Assembly (NCBI GenBank): GCA_946405115.1
Contig: CAMJGB010000077.1
Coordinates: 1-8,714, forward strand
Origin: an uncultured Clostridia bacterium
Lineage (GTDB): Bacteria; Bacillota; Clostridia; Saccharofermentanales; Saccharofermentanaceae
DNA: 8,714 nt
Direction of reading: 5' to 3'
Shown here in pieces: positions 5,764 to 8,714 of the stretch; the stretch's first letter is position 1, and each line of letters begins with the position of its first letter. Both the position numbers and the translations under genes were made by a program. A model generated the notes under the pieces. The model made no database searches, was not told where the DNA came from, and saw only the letters and a list, made by a program, of their open reading frames with translations.

Positions 5764-7155
5764 TTATCGATATTTTAACTCAGGATGAGCGGAATAGTAG
5801 CTTTCCTTGTCAGAATACATGCGTGCATCTGCGTTGTGCATCGCCTTGAGGATATCGGGCTCCTCCGAGCTCATCGAGACACCCGCCGAAATGCTCACGT
5901 TCTTCGTGGCGGAAGCTTTCTCCCTTACGAGAGCCATTCGCTTCTCCACCTCTTCCTCAGTGATGCCGCACACTAATATCATGAACTCGTCTCCGCCCGC
6001 GCGGTACACTTCCCCGTCCTCGAAAACGCTCTGCAAAATATTCGCGGCGTCCTTGATCATCTCATCGCCTGCCGTGTGACCTTCAGTGTCGTTGACCCTC
6101 TTAAGTCCGTTCAGGTCAGCGAAGATAACGGCATAAGGCTCGGCCAGGATTTCCTTGCCCGCGACGATGTGGTCGATCCTGTTGTTCATGATGTTACGGT
6201 TATTGATGCCGGTGAGAAGATCCACGGAGCTTAGGACCTCCATCCTCTTCATGAGAAGATAGTTGGACATCTCGGAAGCGATGAAGAATGTCGTGAGTTC
6301 CAAAGTCTCCTTGATCTTGATCGTGTTATCGGAATTAAATTCACGTGTCCAGATGTATCCCATAAGCTCGTTGCCGTGTCTTAATGGGAAGAGAACCAGG
6401 CGATTAACGCCCATGCTCTTCAAAGATTCATACCAGGCTGCGTCACGATTCTTAAGTTCCTCCATGTCCTTATCGTGCTCGATGATGAAGCAGGAACTGC
6501 CCTGAAGGATGTTCAACCAGTTCATGGCGAGGTTGTAGTAGGAATCGTCGAATTTGCCTCTTACCGACGCGCAGTCGGAGCCTTCGCGTGTGGATTCGGC
6601 GATGACCTGACAGCTGTGTTCATCGTGGTCCAGAAGAAGGACGCAGCAGCGGTCGGATTCGCAGATCTCTCTTATGTCATTGATGACGCCGTCCAAAGTC
6701 TCGAGGAAGTTCTCGGAGCTTCTGAACTTGATACAGGTCTGAAGAACGCGCGATGCATTGTCCAGTGATACGTCAGACATCTTGCCCTCATCAGCGCGGG
6801 GCGAGACGTCGTATGAATAGATGCAGTATCCCCTGTTCTCCTCCTGGGAGTCGAGCGGGAGCATGAACATGTTAAGCCACAGACCCATCTGGTAGAGATT
6901 GATGTAGGTATGAAGAGGCTCGCCTCCGAACGCGCATTTCGCGGTGAAATTCTCGAAGTTCATGTCGTGAGGGAAACAGACGTCATAGGGACAGCCGGGT
7001 TCGAACGGATGCCCGGTCAGTGCCGCTATGTCATCGCAGTGAGCCTTATTGCCGGCTACGATCCTGATGTTTCCGAAGTCATCATCCCCCAGTCTGTCGA
7101 CTGACAGGATACAGGTCTTGGTCTTGTAGTCCTTAATAAGTTCGTCGTAATTCAT
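5764..7155 (-). CDS. Soluble diguanylate cyclase (PAS-like, GAF, GGDEF)
   Basis: From the ATG at 7155 the protein has 463 residues and no membrane helix. The N-terminal 118 residues resemble a PAS-like sensor (ending NRGYCIYSYDVSP). Residues about 145-300 fit a GAF domain (CCVLLLDHD, RLVLFPLRHGNELMGYIW). The GGDEF domain follows (about 305-463), beginning with VDLLTGINNR and carrying RAGGDEF with GGDEF at 387-391. Asp347 fits the metal site, and Asn355 and Asp364 match the guanine-contacting pair of PleD, so c-di-GMP synthesis is expected in the cytoplasm. No RxxD inhibitory site precedes GGDEF (FEDG there). There are 14 cysteines, 13 of them in the sensor half (for example Cys55, Cys60, Cys170, Cys171), which might reflect redox or metal sensing, though this is speculative. 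A TTG four codons upstream is less likely because the ribosome binding site GGGTGG overlaps it. Confidence 0.9.
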   Translation of the reverse strand: MNYDELIKDYKTKTCILSVDRLGDDDFGNIRIVAGNKAHCDDIAALTGHPFEPGCPYDVCFPHDMNFENFTAKCAFGGEPLHTYINLYQMGLWLNMFMLPLDSQEENRGYCIYSYDVSPRADEGKMSDVSLDNASRVLQTCIKFRSSENFLETLDGVINDIREICESDRCCVLLLDHDEHSCQVIAESTREGSDCASVRGKFDDSYYNLAMNWLNILQGSSCFIIEHDKDMEELKNRDAAWYESLKSMGVNRLVLFPLRHGNELMGYIWTREFNSDNTIKIKETLELTTFFIASEMSNYLLMKRMEVLSSVDLLTGINNRNIMNNRIDHIVAGKEILAEPYAVIFADLNGLKRVNDTEGHTAGDEMIKDAANILQSVFEDGEVYRAGGDEFMILVCGITEEEVEKRMALVREKASATKNVSISAGVSMSSEEPDILKAMHNADARMYSDKESYYSAHPELKYR

Positions 7156-7159
7156 ATTG

Positions 7160-7165
7160 CCACCC
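7160..7165 (-). promoter_or_regulatory. Ribosome binding site choosing the soluble cyclase start
   Basis: GGGTGG on the minus strand lies 4 bases before the ATG at 7155. An alternative TTG at 7167-7165 overlaps this element and has no ribosome binding site of its own, so the ATG is preferred. The motif departs from AGGAGG at two positions, which leaves some doubt. Confidence 0.55.
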
Positions 7166-7215
7166 AATTCATACCGTTATGACCAACATTGCCCAACAAT
7201 AATGATTCTAGGCTT

Positions 7216-7243
7216 CTAATATGACCGAAACTATCAGTTACAA
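7216..7243 (-). promoter_or_regulatory. Weak candidate promoter for the soluble cyclase
   Basis: On the minus strand TTGTAA (7243 to 7238) and TATTAG (7221 to 7216) are spaced by 16 bases, each matching the sigma-A consensus at four of six positions. The surrounding DNA is AT-rich, as expected of a promoter region. Without it the cyclase would depend on read-through from the nitroreductase. Confidence 0.3.
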
Positions 7244-7246
7244 GTT

Positions 7247-7270
7247 AATAATCAATTAATTTTAATTATT
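7247..7270. repeat. AT-only hairpin after the nitroreductase gene
   Basis: AATAATTAA and its partner form a 9-pair stem (one G-U pair) with a 6-base loop on the minus strand, 15 bases past the nitroreductase stop. It contains no G-C pair and has no following T run, so it would be a poor terminator. It may simply reflect AT-rich promoter DNA. Confidence 0.25.
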
Positions 7271-7284
7271 GGGAGTGCGCCGCA

Positions 7285-7953
7285 TCAGGACCACTCGAAG
7301 TTATCTTTGCCAGCGCCGAGCTCGAAATGATGCCTTACTATTCCCTTGTCTATGCCTGACATGGGGCCGCTCTTGTAGCTGAGCGTTACTTTGTTATCCT
7401 TGCCCGTGATGGTGAAGTTCTGCTTGTTAAGTGCTGTCGGTGCAAGGAGTGCTGCCTCGATTCCGTTATTAAACCACTCCGGTGCTTCACCCTCGTAGCT
7501 GCTGACCTGATCGGGTGTCTTGCTCTTGTGCTGAACGCCCTGTGTCTTACCGTGGCCTACAGCGATGATGCTTACGATCTTCTTGCCCTTAACCTGGCTT
7601 CCGACAAAGCTCCGGTTGAACGTTCCTGCCATCCACCAGGTGTTAAGGCCGTTCATCTGTGAGTAAAGGCAGAGGTCGGAACCGGCGTATCCGAGCTGTT
7701 CGTCTATGTTTTCTCTGTTATCGCCTGCGAGGACGAAGTATGAATGAACTTCCTTGCCGCTCATGAGTGTCTTGCCGAGAAGGCTTAGAGGAGACTTCTC
7801 GCTCTCGATTAATTGGATTGATAAGTCGTAAGTTTTGTTCAGCTCATCAACTCGTGATCTTAGTGTAGCTTTCTCTTCATCAGTCAAAGGAGTCCCGTCG
7901 AACTGTCTTACGGTGTGTCTCTCCCTCATTGCCTGTCTCATTTGCTCAGTCAT
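7285..7953 (-). CDS. Nitroreductase-family protein (TM1586 type)
   Basis: The 222-residue protein fits the putative nitroreductase TM1586 family, FMN-dependent enzymes expected to use NAD(P)H to reduce nitro compounds, quinones or similar acceptors in the cytoplasm. The signs are the N-terminal RHTVRQFDG (residues 12-20; the RHTVR part is a typical FMN phosphate-binding motif), GYAGSDLCLYSQMNGLNTWW (88-107), a central strand IVSIIAVGHGK (126-136), and APTALNKQNF (171-180) with a C-terminal IDKGIVRHHFELG. The length is normal for the family, and there is no signal peptide. It overlaps the upstream transporter gene by 8 bases: the transporter stop (7946-7948) lies inside the nitroreductase reading frame, and AAGGAG at 7960-7965 inside the transporter gene serves the ATG at 7953. 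The two should be translated together. The actual substrate is unknown. Confidence 0.85.
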   Translation of the reverse strand: MTEQMRQAMRERHTVRQFDGTPLTDEEKATLRSRVDELNKTYDLSIQLIESEKSPLSLLGKTLMSGKEVHSYFVLAGDNRENIDEQLGYAGSDLCLYSQMNGLNTWWMAGTFNRSFVGSQVKGKKIVSIIAVGHGKTQGVQHKSKTPDQVSSYEGEAPEWFNNGIEAALLAPTALNKQNFTITGKDNKVTLSYKSGPMSGIDKGIVRHHFELGAGKDNFEWS

Positions 7954-8714
7954 GTTGTGCTCCTTTTTGTTTCATGTTCAGAATGATCACCGCTGACAAG
8001 ATCAGGAGTATTCCGGCTCCCGACATGATCGTTAGCGGCTCTGCAAAGACTACAATCCCTATCACCGTTGCCACCATAGGTTCAATGGTAGCAATTATTC
8101 CCGCCTTGCTCGCTTCCACACTTTCAAGTCCTAACGTGTATGCGAGGAACGGGATAACCGCAGTTATCAGGGCTGTGAGGATGCAGAATACCAACAGGAA
8201 CCCCTTATCGTCTGCGCTTCCGAACGTATTAATCATATCCGCCGGACGGCATATAAACCAAGAACCAATCGCGGCAAAAATGAAAGTATAAGTCGTTACC
8301 GTATACGGCGAATACTTACGAAGGGCTATGGTTCCTAAGATGCTGTAGAGTCCGTAACCTAAGCCGGATCCAAGTCCTACTAACAAACCTGTGATTGTCA
8401 TGCCTTCGCCGGAGATGCCGGATACCAGAACGCAGCCCGCCATTGCCAGTACAAGTGCTATTACTTTCTTCTTAGTAAGCTTTTCGCGGAAGAACAGAAT
8501 CGACATGAGCATGATCCACACAGGTGAAGTGTAGAGCAGGATTGCCGCAGTCGAGAGCGACATCATCGTGATGGCCGTGAAGTAACAGACTGTAAAGAAA
8601 AGAATGCTGCCGAAGCCGAGCCCCAGGAACAGCGAGATGTCTTTAAGCGCGATCTTAAAGCCCTTGCGGTCCTTTATGAGCAGCACCAGTGCGAAGATCA
8701 GCGCCGCCAGCGTC
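7946..8714 (-). CDS. EamA/DMT-superfamily transporter, 5' end cut by window edge
   Basis: The reading frame is open through the right edge of the window (read from 8713), giving about 255 of an expected 290-300 residues; the first membrane helix and part of the second are missing. A GTG at 8686 is not the real start, because the upstream residues (TLAALIFALVLL) continue the typical helix 2. Eight or nine hydrophobic helices are visible. The first EamA repeat ends with LYTSPVWIMLMSILFFREKLTKKKVIAL, broken here as LYTSPVW and FREKLTKKK, and the second with ESVEASKAGIIATIEPM and VFAEPLT. The Pro-containing helix followed by an E-rich turn at the end of each repeat is characteristic of drug/metabolite transporters. 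It should export or take up a small metabolite across the cytoplasmic membrane; the substrate cannot be read from sequence. It is translationally coupled to the nitroreductase downstream. Confidence 0.87.
   Translation of the reverse strand, partial: TLAALIFALVLLIKDRKGFKIALKDISLFLGLGFGSILFFTVCYFTAITMMSLSTAAILLYTSPVWIMLMSILFFREKLTKKKVIALVLAMAGCVLVSGISGEGMTITGLLVGLGSGLGYGLYSILGTIALRKYSPYTVTTYTFIFAAIGSWFICRPADMINTFGSADDKGFLLVFCILTALITAVIPFLAYTLGLESVEASKAGIIATIEPMVATVIGIVVFAEPLTIMSGAGILLILSAVIILNMKQKGAQHD

Noticed and set aside
1394..7155. Hybrid (Hypr) cyclic GMP-AMP synthase instead of c-di-GMP synthase
   Set aside because: The Asp that contacts guanine in normal cyclases (Asp584 and Asp364) is present in both proteins; Hypr enzymes typically carry Ser there.
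7929..8291. 120-residue plus-strand open frame across the nitroreductase/transporter junction
   Set aside because: It is antisense to the transporter and nitroreductase coding sequence and has no recognisable motif.
1..8714. CRISPR array, prophage, transposon, tRNA or rRNA
   Set aside because: I found no regularly spaced repeats, no transposase, integrase or phage reading frame, and no cloverleaf or rRNA-like sequence.

Overview
The window reads as chromosomal DNA of a Gram-positive, Clostridia-like bacterium, perhaps a gut or rumen relative of Lachnospiraceae or Oscillospirales. The grounds are strong AGGAGG-type ribosome binding sites, moderate GC, Sec/SPII lipoproteins, XRE regulators fused to membrane domains, and a seven-helix/PAS/GGDEF architecture that I associate with that class. 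This placement is inference; there is no rRNA or other phylogenetic marker here.

Layout. The left part (1-1174) carries two minus-strand genes: a SUKH (SMI1/KNR4)-type protein with an extra N-terminal region, and a small lipoprotein. A 219-base divergent intergenic region separates them from two plus-strand genes: a 683-residue membrane diguanylate cyclase (1394-3445) and a 360-residue lipoprotein of unknown function (3511-4593). A bidirectional hairpin terminator (4607-4640) closes that block against a convergent minus-strand block. In transcription order from the right edge, that block is an EamA-type transporter (cut by the window edge), a TM1586-type nitroreductase translationally coupled to it, a soluble PAS-like/GAF/GGDEF diguanylate cyclase, and an XRE regulator with six membrane helices.

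Working together. Two proteins with intact diguanylate cyclase active sites lie within 6 kb. One is membrane-anchored and one is soluble, and neither has the RxxD inhibitory site. They suggest c-di-GMP signalling, but no EAL/HD-GYP phosphodiesterase, PilZ effector or c-di-GMP riboswitch is visible. The transporter and nitroreductase overlap by 8 bases and form a clear two-gene unit. The other neighbours show no obvious shared pathway.

The most striking non-coding signal is at 3476-3511. A TTGCAC-N17-TACAAT promoter has a spacer that is itself a perfect 7-3-7 palindrome, and its predicted start point falls on the A of the lipoprotein ATG, implying a repressible, leaderless mRNA. A second operator-like palindrome overlaps the -35 box of the XRE gene. 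I see no CRISPR array, tRNA, rRNA, transposase or prophage gene. I do not find a convincing new multi-gene system; the best leads are regulatory.
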